This document shows, piece after piece, positions 36,060 through 46,982 of a DNA stretch of 64,000 bases. Each line of letters begins with the position of its first letter. Position 1 is the stretch's first letter. A program made the position numbers and the translations under genes. Origin of the DNA: Metallyticus violacea. Taxonomy: Eukaryota; Arthropoda; Insecta; Mantodea; Metallyticidae. The stretch spans positions 42,493,501 to 42,557,500 of the forward strand of contig CM060840.1 of NCBI GenBank assembly GCA_030762175.1, in the 5' to 3' direction. The notes beneath the pieces were generated by a model, which did not search any database, was not told the DNA's origin, and was given only the letters and a program-made list of their open reading frames with translations.

Positions 36060-36400
36060 TATATACTTGTCTTAAAAGCTCATATTTTCAAAGAAGATTT
36101 TTAAAAAATTGAGATTTTGGATGTAAATGGAACCACACCTCGTCACTAAAAACACTAGATTATAGTCTATAATGCGGTCATGTTTAAAATTGAGAAAAAA
36201 TTTGTAATAGTATATTCTCCCCTGTGGGTCTTTAGGTTGTAAATCTAAACTTGCGCATCTGCAGCCTTGTATGGGCAAAATTCTAGAATTTGTTGCATTT
36301 TGTGATCCATAACTGAGTTTGACTTGTGTTACCTTTGAGAGGTTGTCTTGGCGAACTTTCGAATTAATCATATAAATTTTCCTCTGCAAAATTGAAAAAT
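36060..36400 (-). pseudogene. DDE transposase fragment with first-Asp motif
   Basis: Minus strand: QPKDPQGRIYYYKFFLNFKH then DRIIDYNLVF, then (after a one-base shift) SDEVWFHLHPKSQ at about 36108-36150. This aligns with the 'DxxxRxxYCxWFLxxxHDGxIDxNLxFFSDEAWFHL' segment of Tc1/mariner-superfamily elements, including the first catalytic Asp. An upstream stretch to 36389 (SKVRQDNLSKVTQVKLSYGS) would lie in the N-terminal domain but is not clearly recognisable. No second or third catalytic motif is found to the left, so it is 3'-truncated. Confidence 0.65.
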
Positions 36401-36959
36401 CTTTGATTTTCTTTCTTAAATTTTACTGTGTCATTTTGGAACTGTTGATAATTTAAATGGTGCTAAGTAACAAAATTTAATTATTAAAAAATTAAACAAA
36501 AATATAAAAAATGAAACATTCGTTTACATTCTTTGCTTAATGGTCTTAGTAGTTCACAGCATGCATTCATAGATTTATTTTACATACTTCAAAAATGTCA
36601 TTAAATTATGTTAGACATTTTGTGAGTGAATCAGTAGCAAATGAAGTCAATATTCCACATAACACTTTTTACACCTTATTCACATGCATAAAATTAAACT
36701 ATCGTTAGCATTGCACGTGTTTGTGTTCAGCACTTTTTATCTTACTATTAATATTACACCAAATAATGAGTGCACAAACTTCTTTGATTTTTCCTTGAAT
36801 TTTATTAAAATATTAAATGACCATTTTAAATATGCATATTGTAGGTTACTAATTAGCTGCCCGTCGTCTAAAACCGAATTAATTCAATTTAAAGAGAATT
36901 CCCTGATTTCCTAAACTCATTAGTAATGACAGGGTATAGTCAAAGTTAAATATTTTGCA
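36401..36959. other. no recognised feature
   Basis: AT-rich DNA separating two related transposase fragments on the same strand. A 76-codon plus-strand frame (36684-36914) shows no motif. Confidence 0.4.
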
Positions 36960-37390
36960 ATTCGTCACATCCTGTTCTTATATTAAACATGGGTCAATAG
37001 AGCCATCATTAACATTATCCATATCCAACTGTAGAAATTAATTCTACTCACATTATCGCGTGGTCATGATTTCTGGATTACAGCTATCTTAGAGGTTTTA
37101 ATGTTAAAGGTTTAGTTGCATTCCGAGTAGAGGTTTGCGAAATTCTTGATTCCTGTGCAAGCTTTCTCAGAGATTTCTTTGTACTTAATTCTAACTTTTC
37201 TCCGATATCATCGAATTTTTCCTGTGGAACACGGCGTTTTATTTTCGGAGTCTTATCAAAAAAAGATCCCGTTTTCCTTCATAAGATTACGAATAGTTTC
37301 TATGCGAGTAGCACAAACAGAACGTAATCTGTCTATAAGTCGCCGTGTCATTTTTCTACATGAGTGTGTTGTCACATAGAAGTCATACAT
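36960..37390 (-). pseudogene. DDE transposase N-terminal (helix-turn-helix) fragment
   Basis: Minus strand from about 37350 leftwards: TRRLIDRLRSVCATRIETIR then LMKENGIFF, stop, DKTPKIKRRVPQEKFDDIGE then KLELSTKKSLRKLAQESRIS and QTSTRNATK (about 37110-37255). This is the paired helix-turn-helix region of a Tc1/mariner-superfamily transposase ('GRPxxxxEExxDxIxxxLExSPxKSLRKLAxExGxSxTSxxxATK'). Further left (36990-37060) NFYSWIWIM continues toward the catalytic domain, in shifted frame NDGSIDPCLI. It stops before the first Asp motif. Related to, but separate from, the fragment at 36060-36400. Confidence 0.75.
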
Positions 37391-38549
37391 GAAGATTCTG
37401 TATGCTAAAGAACTTTTGGCAGTATAATAGCACTATAACACTAACTCCTGTTCAGCACAAAGACTTCGTGTCAACACACGATGAGGCGGGAAAGTGATGG
37501 GGAAGGAACAGAACCCGTTAGAAAACAAGGCAGGCAATTTCTCGTTAACCCGGCCACGCGTCCAGATGAAGACTTTTGGAATAATTATACATCTATGATA
37601 TGTTTTTAAAGAATAACGTATTATATACTTTGAAGTAAAACAGTTGCAGAACAAAACAGCAGCAAAATATACTCATATTAATTTTTTATTTGTATCACGA
37701 TAGTAAGATACTTAAGTTCCAGGAGAGTTACATTCCCGGGTTTCTTGTGCTATTGCGTACTATTGTTTAGTCTTTCTGTGTAAACAAAGGTTTTAAGTAA
37801 TGCCGAAAGTAAATAAGATGATTTCCACAACTTTAAGTTTAATAATAACTAATTGTTGGAACTGGTCGGTCCGTAGTACTTAAACACTATCATTGTTTTT
37901 CCTAATTGTTTAATAAACCAATAGCGGTTTTTCATATAGGAGCATTCTTTTATTAAATGGAGACTATGCTTCTTAAGACAGAATTCTCTCTACTATAAGA
38001 ATATTAATTTTTCATTAATCATATACAGTCATGATCACTTTCTAATACTCTATGAAGATTATTCAGTAATGGCAAGCTTCACACTTATCTAATAACGTTT
38101 CCCGTGAATGCCTATCCTGTCCAGAAGGCTGTTACAGTCCAAAAACAAAAGAAACACAAAAGTACAGCAAGACCAGTTTAAAAATTCCTCAACTTAGACC
38201 GATCGACCAGCAGAATATCCCCCTCTAAATCACTGAGATTCCCCACTCGCGGTGCCATCCTCCTTTCCAATTAGTTGCGAGCGGGATTTAGATAGAATCG
38301 GCCAGTTTTGTTGTGTAGTCGAGAATGAGATTTCATTAAATAGTGCAGTAGTGTTGTACAGTGGTAAGATGTTAACTGTGTCGTCATATGTCAATTTTCG
38401 AGCCATACAAGACAGGCATTTGCACGTAAATTTCCTGTCAGTCCGTTTCTAGCACCCCCCCCCCACACACACAAAGCAATATTAAAGCTAGTATAGACAT
38501 TTAATGAAACAGGTCCTGTCACTGATCGGGAAATTATATAGAAGACGTT
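37391..38549. other. no recognised gene
   Basis: A GC-richer patch at about 37440-37570 and another at 38240-38460 (ending in a C9-11 run followed by ACACAC) have no recognisable repeat landmarks or domains. Confidence 0.35.
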
Positions 38550-38815
38550 ATGCGCTTACAGAAGAAAGGCTTGATAAAACAAGAGCTACTATCAAAGTTC
38601 TCCTCATTTCCGAAAGTTCATTGTGCATTGATGGAGCAGACGTCATGTAATGTGTTTCCAAGTAGTCGCGCACTTGCGTGTTTAAATCATGGAGTAAGCC
38701 AATTTCTTATTGCAATGTACCCTGATCGCTGGACTGGTAGAAAAGGTCCTACATACTGGCCAATCTGACTACTGTAGATGTTTATATTTTAATAGATATT
38801 AGTAGGTCTCTCCCT
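38550..38815 (+). pseudogene. DDE (DD41D-like) transposase C-terminal fragment
   Basis: The frame 38550-38768 ends in FLIAMYPDRWTGRKGPTYWP, the 'YPxRWIGRGGPIxWPPRSPDLTPLDFF' segment between the second and third catalytic residues. The frame then closes. Shifting one base after WP gives NLTTVDVF at about 38761-38785, which fits the third-Asp 'DLTPLDFF' motif after a short deletion. The upstream residues do not clearly show the second-Asp motif. Old fragment, not functional. Confidence 0.6.
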
Positions 38816-41800
38816 AGTAAATATAAAAGAGGTCAGAATTATTGCTGCATCTGACATTATACGCGATATGCGATATGTAAAGAACACGGTCTTCATTTCT
38901 ACATTTCTATTAGCTTCGCTCCGGAGTCAATGTTCGACATCCTGTGCAGCTTTTATGAATAATTTGTACGCTTTAGATTATTTAAATGTAATTTACTTTC
39001 CTATTAATTAAATAAATGTTCATTACATTGAAATATCAATGTAGTTAAAGTATAAAAACAATCATAACACTTGATGCTGTAACGCAGTAATTACGTACCT
39101 ACATTCGCGACGACCTCAGCGGAATTTTAATGAATACATCAGCGGCATGGATATCTTTACTGCCCTGGAACGTGAAACAAGTTCTGTGTTATTCCTACTC
39201 ACCAGGTTCAAAATAAAAGTATACAATTCGAATAAACGTGAACTGTTTTATTTTATTTTGCATTTCATATGTTTAATGTTCTACTACTACAAACATATTA
39301 AAACAACCTTTAAGTGTATTTTCGAGGTTATTCGTAAGCGTGTTATATTTCAATACATTAATGACTAAACTAATTATTACTATTCTTTATATAATGTTGT
39401 TTGCAGCAGATACATTTCTACTCCTATCTGTTTATGTATATTCAGTCGTTTATCCTTGTAAAAGAACCTTATACGAAGTGTGATCAACTGAAACACGCCC
39501 GGTTCTCATTTATTCGCTCAAATGAGCGTACCATCAGCGGTAGGGAATGTGGAAACAGGGAGCTATATAGATCATCATACCCTGGTACGGGTGCAGTTGC
39601 CTATGTTATTTACTAGTGAGGATGCTGTTCAAGGCAGTAATTCCGAATCTGCCAAAAGTGGATGAACGCGCTGGTTCAGATTTTGACAGCGGAGGGCTCA
39701 ACCCAATGAAATTCATGGTCGCGTAAATGTGATAAATGTGTTTCGAAGACAACAGTGACGGTCTAGTCGCAACTGAGAGATCATTGTCGCGGTAGATAGC
39801 GCTGTACATGAAGATCATCTTGCGACTTTCATTTGTTCGATCTCTCAAGACATTCCTGAAGGTCGAACACTTCCACATCGAAGATAAAGTTAAGGCTGCG
39901 TTGCAAAACTGGTTCATACAGCAACCATGACTCTTCTTTTCTAACGAATTCTATACTTGAATCAATAGCATGCGTGTCTGAATGCCTAGGGTGACTTCTT
40001 TCCTTAAGGTACTGCCTCATTGCTATTCCTTAAACATTGCTGCTTCTGTATGTATTTGCTTTGAAATTGAAACTGGACGGTTTTCAGTTGATCTATCCTT
40101 GTAATTGTGTTTTACTAATTAATATAAAGTGGTATGTCTGATAAAATATGTGATCGTGATTAAAACTCTCATGTTATTATCAAAATGTATATTATGCGTT
40201 TTTGACAGGTAATATTTAATTAGACTACGAACATGTATTGCAAATGAATTTAAGATTTTATATAGTGACTGTATTTCGCGCAACCTGCATCTTTAAAATT
40301 TAATTTCACCTATTGATAGAATGCTTCTTTGCTAAAGTGCTTCCATCAAACTTCACCAAGACATTTCCTTAATGGGGGGGAAAAAATAGATAAGTAGAAC
40401 CGTTGTGCTAGCAAAATTGTAAAGGGTTTAAAGTTAAGGAAATTCCAAAAAGTGAATGTATTACTTAAAGTTTTCAACGTTTTAAATAGCTGTGTTGGAA
40501 TAATCTAAAGCCTGTATTGATAATAAATAACATTAAACCTACACTACTTGTAACTGGTATGTTATTCCGGTATCTAATTCGCTTTGCTAATGACAGCAGA
40601 AATTGCATAATTTTATTTAGATTGCAAAAACGTTTTAATTTATTGTACAATGTAATTTTCCTGGAATTTAAAATATATACCACTTCCATGATAATTTTTT
40701 ATTTCCCTAGAATGCTATATATTGAAAGTAATACGAGTAGAAATATTTACATTATTCCACTTTAATCGTTTAATGAAAAATTATTTTCTACTGCTATATT
40801 ATTGCTATGCTGGTGGTATAACTTACTATTAGAAAAGTGATGTCGTTAATATACTTAAAAGAAGTTGAGGACATTGTATCATAATCTGTTAATAAATTGC
40901 TACCGTTATTATATGCGGAATAATTTTATATAAGAAAAGTAGGTATTAATAAAAATAATTTTAATTGTGTTTTTGATGAATTTTAATTATATAGCGCATA
41001 TCACAATACTTGTTTTAAAATAGTTTCTAAGGTTTTATAGAACTATGCCTCTAAACTAATTATTATTACAATGTGTTATTACTAGGTAAGTCCGCAGTGG
41101 AACACAAAATGGCCAGTCGTTGGTTCCGCCGGACGATGGAAAAATTCCCCTGGAATTTCTTCTCACTCAATTTTGATCAATAATAGCACACAATATTTAG
41201 TTCTATATTATAGCAAGTGGTATAGAAGTTGTTCTAAATAGCGTCCGTATGCAATTATATGTTAATGAAAGTTACATTCACTCGCAACAACCGTAAATCT
41301 TTCAATGTCTGATCTTATGTGTTCTGTAGTTCCTATAGACAATACTTTTTTTGCTATTCTAAAACCAGCATTTCAATACCTAAATTATATTGATATCTTA
41401 ACCTCAAATACAAAGACAGAAATTAGGCTTGCTCTTGTAACAGCAAACTATGACTGACTGCCCACGTGCGGCCATCGGCGCAGGAACTATTAAGTAATAT
41501 GATTAGTACGGTGTGGCCTTGGCTCCGCGCTAGCTGCGCTTTTCTGCAAAAGCAGTTTAATAATAACTCACATGTAACTCTCGGGTAAAACAACTTCTAC
41601 CTGTAAGGAATCCTTAATAAAAATAAGTGTAATCACATTAGTTTGTAGATTATAATTGTAATGCAACATAAAGGAAACTAAATAATATTACTTGAAAATG
41701 AAAATAAATGTACGAGTGCGCAAATTAGATTAGAGATTGATTTCTAGATTGTTTTTATATTTATAGTCTCTCAAAACCATCATCTTAGTTATCTTCTACT

Positions 41801-42760
41801 GAAATTTACATTTTGCTTTCATAAAACAACAATGAAATAGTCATAAACTTAGCAGTGTTTATGTCATTCTTTAACCGATTTAATCCAGCAATATGCACTA
41901 CAGAATTCTATAAAAGTGCCCATTGGTATGTAAACAGGAATTTTTTTCTATTGCTATATGCTTATGTTAATACTATTCTGAAAGTAGTTTTATATTTTAA
42001 AATTTTCCATCTTTGAGTGTTCACCAATACAAGAGGAAATTAATATCAAGAACAGATGGCACTAAGATTTCCTTTTCTAATTGGGAAATATAGTACTTGC
42101 AACATCATTTATATTATTAGAAAATGTTAACTTAAAAGTCATATATTTATTTTAAAATTAGAAGAGAAGTACAAACCCAGATATGACTAAATTAAAATGC
42201 ACAGTTGCTTTATTTTTGCAACTACCTGTGATTATAAGCCGAGGGATAAATGTCACTTGTCAGTCCGTTCTAAACTCTTGTCATGAACGGTGACATCAGG
42301 CCAGTTCATGTCCATTTTTGGACGTTTATATCCATCTGAGCTACACATTATCCTCATTAATGCCACAATAAGCGGACTTTTCACCGTTGTCAGGTTCTCT
42401 TCACTATGGTCACTGTCAGCATCCATCCTTTGGTCATTTCACTCTCCTGAATAATGAGAAGGCAGGGGATGTCAGTTTCGTACTTTCTTTCTTAATGAGA
42501 CTGTGCAACGATTTACACTTTTTAATTGTGCATAGGCATAACACAAGGATACGATCCGATCAATTCAAGCAATCCCGCTGTATTTCTTTTTCGAATAATT
42601 CTAGTCATTGGAATGAAACTTGCAGACAGAAGAGAGGTGCTGCCTTTTTGTGAGTGTGAAAAGGTTCTGCATAATAATGTCACGTTTTATTAGACTTTGC
42701 TGGAGACACGAGCATCGATTTATATCATCCTTTCTTGCAGTCGGGACACAGTAAAAATTA
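38816..42760. other. AT-rich sequence without a recognised gene
   Basis: At 39606-40020 two overlapping minus-strand frames (103 and 63 codons) lie in slightly GC-richer DNA; neither has a motif I know. A GC-richer patch occurs at about 41460-41550. Otherwise featureless. Confidence 0.4.
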
Positions 42761-42794
42761 GGACTGGAATAAACACTTCTGTTTATTCCAGTCC
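42761..42794. repeat. perfect 15-bp hairpin with CTTC loop
   Basis: GGACTGGAATAAACA (42761-42775), loop CTTC, then TGTTTATTCCAGTCC (42780-42794), with every base paired. Flanking bases do not extend the stem convincingly, so it is shorter than an animal microRNA precursor. It could be the residue of a fold-back element or an inverted duplication. Confidence 0.9.
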
Positions 42795-44461
42795 ATCTGT
42801 TTGTGTCCGCTAAATACCGCACGGTTTGTATGTAAAGCGCTAACAAACAGCGCATTTTCTTTAAATTACATCTCTGATTTAGAACATATTAATCTCACAA
42901 AAATAAGTACTCTAAACTTGATATAGGACGCTTACTGTCAATTTTTTTTTTTTTTTTTTTGAATTTATCACTTCATCTCAAGTATCGTCAATGTTTACCA
43001 TTTATAAAACTAGGTTTCTAAAAACTGACGCTAATCATTATTCAGAAAACCAGTGATACATATTCGATCAAATAAAAATATTTCTAACGTGTGTTGCAAT
43101 GAATGTCAATATTCTTCCGTTAGTACCGCACACTTAAGAACTTTTCTTTAAGGAATCTGCTATTTTATATAAGTATAACCCCCAACGTAAGATTTGGTTA
43201 TGAAAAATATTTGTACTATAAATCAAAATAGAAGTAAAAAAAAAAAGGTTTTTTAAAACAATACTCCCCAACTTATTTAAACGTTCATTGCAACATACAC
43301 AATTTACAAACGTACTTCAAAAATAAATTAATCTTGAAATAAATCATAACGCTGAGAAAGCGTACAATTTTTACTCACAATATTAAAATAATTTATTTTC
43401 GCTTTCTTAATAAACTATACCTGGATTTAAGAAGAAAGGGATGCCATAGCACTATCCACAATAAGACTTCCTTAACACCGAGTTAAAAAGAAATACTTGG
43501 GTCACTATGAAAAATTAAAGAAGTTGACCGTTCCTGTACAAAAGAAAAATTTAAATAAAACACAAGAAGAACGTCCGGATGCCAAGTATAGAATTCTCAT
43601 CAGGCGCAGGACGGTGGCTCTCCCGTTCTCCAATCCAAAAGCAGAAAAGTTGATTGCCTAAAAAAGCCTGACGACCAACTCTGTGATGTCGACGTAGCTA
43701 ATTTGATATTCTCTTCAAATTGGCCATTCATTAAGTAACAAATTGGATTGAAATACTTTTTTGAATCAGTTTCTATAACTATGAACTATTTTACTATAAT
43801 TTGCTGCAAATATGAATAATTACATACAAACAACGATGAAAAAAAAATTCAAATTACCGCATTTAATGTAAATAATGCGTACGCTATGAATAAGGTGTCT
43901 TTAATAATTTTGAAAATACTAACTTTAAAATTCATTTAAGTAATCAAATTTTTATTTTGAAAGGCAAAAGAATATTTTCTTTATTTAGGCCATTAGGTAA
44001 AATGATATATATATATTATTTATTAGATAATGCATATTTTTATATAAACAATGAAATACAGATTATAATTAATAACACATTATTAGTAATAGATATCTTG
44101 TTTAGACATTTTAATTACCTACATAATACAGTGATATCTCGTTATGTAATACATCTTTTGTCTTCTCGAAAGTAGTATCTGCCGCTCAACGGCTAGAACA
44201 CGTACTGATGTTTATTATTGATTAGCTAGAATGGGGGTCATCATCCCCATACTTTGACTGCTTTGTCTACTTGTCTATCAATTCAAAGAAATTCCACAAA
44301 GAACTTCTGCAGCACTCTTTTATATTTTTAATACTATTAATGTCGTTTGTTCTTCAGGATGCGGGTTTTGTTGAATATAAAGAATGAATGATTTTTCACG
44401 TTAAATGAAACTAGAAATCCGAAGTGCTAAAGCTAAATGCCCGAATTTCCTCTTGTGGGCT
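42795..44461. other. no recognised gene; poly-T run
   Basis: A T18-20 run lies at about 42941-42960. A GC-richer segment at about 43570-43690 has no known landmark. Confidence 0.4.
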
Positions 44462-44538
44462 AACAGCTTGACCGAAGTAGGATTTGAACCTACGTCACCC
44501 ACTTTCACAGCTGTGTTAACTAATTGTGCCAAGGGCAT
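44462..44538 (-). repeat. tRNA-like sequence (SINE head or tRNA pseudogene)
   Basis: Minus strand: CTTGGCACAATTAGTTAACA (A-box/D-arm region), then GTAGG-TTCAAAT-CCTAC, a perfect five-pair T-arm with a seven-base loop, then GTCAAG, which pairs with CTTGGC (six pairs, one G-U). The anticodon arm does not fold into a clear five-pair stem, and the length between acceptor strands is short. I read it as tRNA-derived, most likely a SINE head, not a working tRNA gene. It does not match the heads of families A, B or C. Confidence 0.55.
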
Positions 44539-46794
44539 GCATTGGTAATGGAATAATTAGCAACTTCAGCTCCTTCATGCGAAACAGTTCCTTAATGAGT
44601 GAACGGCAAGAGGGAAGGCTAAGACAGCACAGCAACTGCAAGTAATCAGAGAGCTTGGCTATGGTTGCATTGAGTAGAGAAAGTATATAAATGTGTGCAT
44701 AAGGAAAAGATATAAAGTTTGCGGTATCAGTCGTTTTCTCCATGAACTTATTCTGTATTATACTTGTTCCACACTACATCTGAATTCGCTTGTTTCTAAA
44801 CTACTGAAAACAGTGCAGAAAATGGAACGTTAGGCTTCAATAACTATATGAAATGTTTATCAACATTCACCATGAAGAATACAATACAATTACAAAACAG
44901 TATTTGTTTCCAACTTGCGGCACAGCTTTATTGCTGCTACTGTTTCGAAAACTTCTAAAATCTTTATAACCAGAACTAACGTTCACACGTGCCTGGCGGA
45001 ACATACAAAACAGAAAAAGAGAGAGAATTTAATAATATCGTAGTAACGCATCTGTTTTAACACAAAACCCCAGTCTTCTGGAGAAACTTGTAACAGTTCC
45101 TTCGTTCCACCCCCAATGAAATATAATTATAATGTTTAAGCCCAATCATCATATTTTAGCATTGTAATTAGTTATTTAAATATTTTGTATATATGTCGTA
45201 AGCTTTAACTTCAATGAAAGACTTGTACATTGTACAAAAGAGAAAGCTCCTTGGTGTTTTGTTATGGAAGCTTGGAAAGCCAACAACAGGGCCATAAACT
45301 ATACGAAAGAAACTGGATACAAAGGAAAAGGGACATTTGTTATTCTACTTTAAAAGAATTTGAATACGCGAGAATAGAGCAAAATAAAGCTGAATAAAAT
45401 GTATATAAAACAATTAAGCAATTAAAGAAGCAAAGGAAAACAGCTGAAGTAGAGCTTCACTGGTTTTACCTTCCCTGGCTCCAAAATTGATCATTGATTG
45501 GTGTTACGTGTAGATGTCCCGTCCGCTCAGGTTGGTAACTCTGCTATGCGCAATGATTGGCTGACTATATGTCGTTAAGTTTTGTTCTAGTACACATCTA
45601 CTTTAGTAGATGTGTTAGCAAAGGCACAGCACACACGTTCACAGTAGTAAACAAATTGTGGACATTTGTAGATAAACCCCCCCCCCCCAACTCATTCTTC
45701 ACATCACACTTGAATTCTTCTGATTACCGGACTGGAACATTATGTTTACGATTTTGCCATTAGATAATGCAAATAGTTTATATATATATATAGGCATCTT
45801 GTATTTTTCATTTTGTAAAGTTGTTCTCTTTTCATAAATTATCCCTTCTACTTAAGCTAAATTAAAAAAAAAAGGTCACATCTGATGCAGTTTCTTTATG
45901 GCAACCCCACATTTTGGGCTCCAATTGGAAGCGCATTTGTTGATATTATTGCCTCCGATTGTTGCGTACACTTCAAGAAACAGAATCTCAGAGTAATTTT
46001 CCCTGTTTATTGAGCCCCTTTCTACAAAGGAAAGGATAATTTCTGTTGCAATAATTAAGCGACCTAACATTTTACATTATACTGTTCATTGATGGTACGT
46101 TGTTTACAGTAATAGGCGTTTCTGAAAATAGCCAGGTTCCGTTATTTTTGGATGGTAATTAGGACCCGACTTTGATCTTAGGACTGCACCTGTCCTCTCA
46201 TTTGGGTCACCGGCCCTCTGCTTACTTTACACAAACTTTCCACATGGCACTAGACGTATTGGTTTTCCTAAGCGAATTAGCCGTCAGCAACATAACTCAC
46301 GTGGTTATTGCGTCGAAGGATTCGAAGTCTTGTCGAAGTGACAAAAGGATAGAATGTTGCAAAAATGAAGGCTAACGAAGTGAACTGCCTCCTTATACCC
46401 ATACTCCGAGAAAAATTACCTCCATGTGGTTTACAGACGCCCAAGAAGTTCACTAATGTAAGCTTCACATCTTTTAAATAGGATTGTTAGCAATACAAAA
46501 TCCTTCGCTTGAATTCACTGGAATGCTTTTTATATATAAAATATCAATTTTCCAAATACGTAAATAAATAAAAAAATTGTCTCGTCTGATTTATACTCAA
46601 TGTAGCAATGTATATTTAAAGTGTTTCGTTTAACTGAATAAATGGATAGGTTCCATCACTTAATATGGGCGCGTCCCTTCAGGCTGTTTCGGTTACCAAT
46701 AAGAAGAAATATCAAGTACTCTTACTTTACCACAGAGAGACGGGTGATGAGCCCATCGCCTCTAACGCCAACTGATAGTGAACTAAGGTAGTAC
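44539..46794. other. no recognised gene
   Basis: Contains a C12 run (about 45677-45688) and a short TA repeat at 45781-45792. A 75-codon and a 64-codon minus-strand frame (44516-44743, 45876-46070) and frames at 46172-46468 show no known domain. Confidence 0.4.
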
Positions 46795-46925
46795 TTGGAC
46801 GTGAAACAGCCGATAATTTCAATCGGGATAAATTTTCAGGGATATCTTTTTCAGGTATTGAGTTTAACGTGTCGCAAATCTGCAACGTGGGACTTTTAAG
46901 GTCCCTCCTGGAGTATTTGCGCTCA
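46795..46925 (-). mobile_element. SINE family A relative, 5'-truncated and diverged
   Basis: The plus strand reads GGACGTGAAACAGCCGATAA at about 46797-46816, the reverse complement of the SINE A segment TTATCGGCCGTTTCACGCCC. It continues with GTGTCGCAAATCTGCAACGTGGGAC then AAGGTCCCTCC (46869-46910), the counterpart of GTCCCGTGTCGTACATTTACGGCAC. The head side is lost into a TTTTA repeat. Similarity is lower than among the other A copies, so it may be a sister subfamily sharing the central domain. Confidence 0.5.
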
Positions 46926-46982
46926 ATTTTATTTTATTTGTATTTATTTTATTTTATTTTATTTATTTATTTATTTATTTTT
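46926..46982. repeat. TTTTA/TTTA simple repeat
   Basis: Imperfect ATTTT units pass into ATTT units. Confidence 0.9.

Noticed and set aside
44462..44538. Functional tRNA gene
   Set aside because: T-arm is perfect, but the anticodon arm does not fold and the overall length is short; kept only as a tRNA-like repeat.
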